Positions 13,354-13,824 of a stretch of 13,824 nt of DNA are shown here, one piece after another. Source of the stretch: Bacillota bacterium. GTDB lineage: Bacteria; Bacillota; Clostridia; DSM-8532. The translations under genes were made by a program, and so were the position numbers. The stretch covers positions 1 through 13,824 of the forward strand of contig JAEXRM010000150.1 of NCBI GenBank assembly GCA_023440865.1, read 5' to 3'. How positions within the stretch are numbered: position 1 is the stretch's first letter; each line of letters begins with the position of its first letter. The notes under the pieces are model-generated. The model ran no database searches. It saw only the letters and a program-made list of their open reading frames with translations, and was not told where the DNA came from.

Positions 13354-13773
13354 GTGCCGTACGAACAGCTCAAACTGTCCAACCAGCTTTGTTTTCCCCT
13401 CTACGCCGGTGCCAAGCGCATTGTGGCGCTGTACAAGCCATTCCTCGACCCGCTGGGTCTCACCTATACCCAGTACATCGCCATGATGGCGCTGTGGGAG
13501 CAGGACTGCGTGACCATGACGGCGCTGGGCGACCGGCTGTATCTCGACTCCGGCACGCTGACGCCGCTGATGCGCAAGCTCGAGGCATCCGGCCTTGTGA
13601 CCAAGGAGCGCAGCCGAGAGGACGAGCGCACGGTCGTCATCCGGCTGACCGACCGGGGGCGGGCGCTGGAGCACGAGGCGGCGCATGTGCCGGGACAAAT
13701 GGCCGGCTGCATCCATCTGCCCGAGAAGGACATGAAGAATCTGTACGACATCCTGTACCGCATTCTCGCGTGA
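13354..13773 (+). CDS. ohrR: OhrR-type MarR family peroxide-sensing repressor
   Basis: 139-residue winged-helix repressor. The N-terminus MPYEQLKLSNQLCFPLYA matches OhrR proteins closely: the reactive Cys13 in NQLC and Tyr27 and Tyr38 keep the same spacing as Cys15, Tyr29 and Tyr40 of Bacillus OhrR. The DNA-binding part runs through TMTALGDRLYLDSGTLTPLMRKLEASGLVTKERS, with the wing REDERTVVIRLTDRG. A further Cys119 lies 106 residues after Cys13, close to the spacing of the resolving Cys in two-Cys OhrR. The GTG start at 13354 is chosen because it is 7 bases after AGGAGG and gives the family N-terminus; ATG 13348 directly abuts the Shine-Dalgarno sequence. The likely target is the upstream gpx promoter. 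It has a candidate promoter of its own overlapping the gpx terminator region. Confidence 0.93.
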   Translation: MPYEQLKLSNQLCFPLYAGAKRIVALYKPFLDPLGLTYTQYIAMMALWEQDCVTMTALGDRLYLDSGTLTPLMRKLEASGLVTKERSREDERTVVIRLTDRGRALEHEAAHVPGQMAGCIHLPEKDMKNLYDILYRILA

Positions 13774-13824
13774 TTGACGCGGGGGCTTGCGCCCGCGGCG
13801 CCAGTCGTGCCGGATACGTCGAAT
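13774..13824 (+). other. Right-edge sequence with a small GC-rich hairpin
   Basis: After the ohrR stop codon an inverted repeat CGCGGG (13778-13783) / CCCGCG (13792-13797) could fold, but no T-run follows within the window. It may be a 3'-end structure of the ohrR message. Nothing else is recognisable before the window ends. Confidence 0.3.

Overview
The window is G+C-rich bacterial DNA. Gene style points to a Gram-positive member of the Bacillota (a high-GC clostridial or Paenibacillus-like lineage; genus not determinable from sequence). The evidence is strong purine-rich Shine-Dalgarno sites, lipoprotein signal peptides, a YesM/YesN-type two-component pair, LplB/LplC-type sugar permeases with no ATPase gene beside them, and a CcpA-type cre-like site. 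All gene calls come from reading motifs by eye; no database search was run.

Left part (1-5466): a leftward operon encodes permease LplB, permease LplC and the start of a lipoprotein solute-binding protein that runs off the left edge. It is divergent from a rightward, translationally coupled sensor kinase / AraC-type response regulator pair (yesM-yesN type). The 480-base divergent region holds a promoter with a perfect TATAAT, a LacI/RbsR-like operator in the transporter leader, and several inverted repeats. This is a typical Gram-positive oligosaccharide uptake module with its own sensor.

Middle part (5487-12433): carbohydrate-processing genes, mostly in separate transcription units. They are a GH127 (beta-L-arabinofuranosidase family) enzyme without signal peptide on the minus strand, a type-B carboxylesterase without signal peptide on the plus strand, a two-domain VOC (glyoxalase-fold) protein behind a strong promoter with a cre-like site, and a GH3 exo-beta-glucosidase lipoprotein on the minus strand. 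A coherent inference is that a surface GH3 trims plant-type glycans, the ABC transporter imports the products, and cytosolic GH127 plus esterase remove arabinofuranosyl and ester decorations.

Right part (12612-13773): a peroxide-defence pair. A Cys-type glutathione peroxidase is followed by an OhrR-type MarR regulator that keeps the sensing Cys, both Tyr partners and a possible resolving Cys. A 15-base near-match to the OhrR operator lies between the -35 and -10 of the peroxidase promoter. The ohrR promoter is placed so that its transcript would start inside the 5' arm of the peroxidase gene's terminator.

No RNA genes, CRISPR arrays, insertion sequences or integrases were seen. The main items for a second look are the 21-base tandem repeat inside the kinase ATP lid, the OhrR operator in the gpx promoter, the terminator/promoter overlap before ohrR, and the cre-like site at the start of the VOC transcript.
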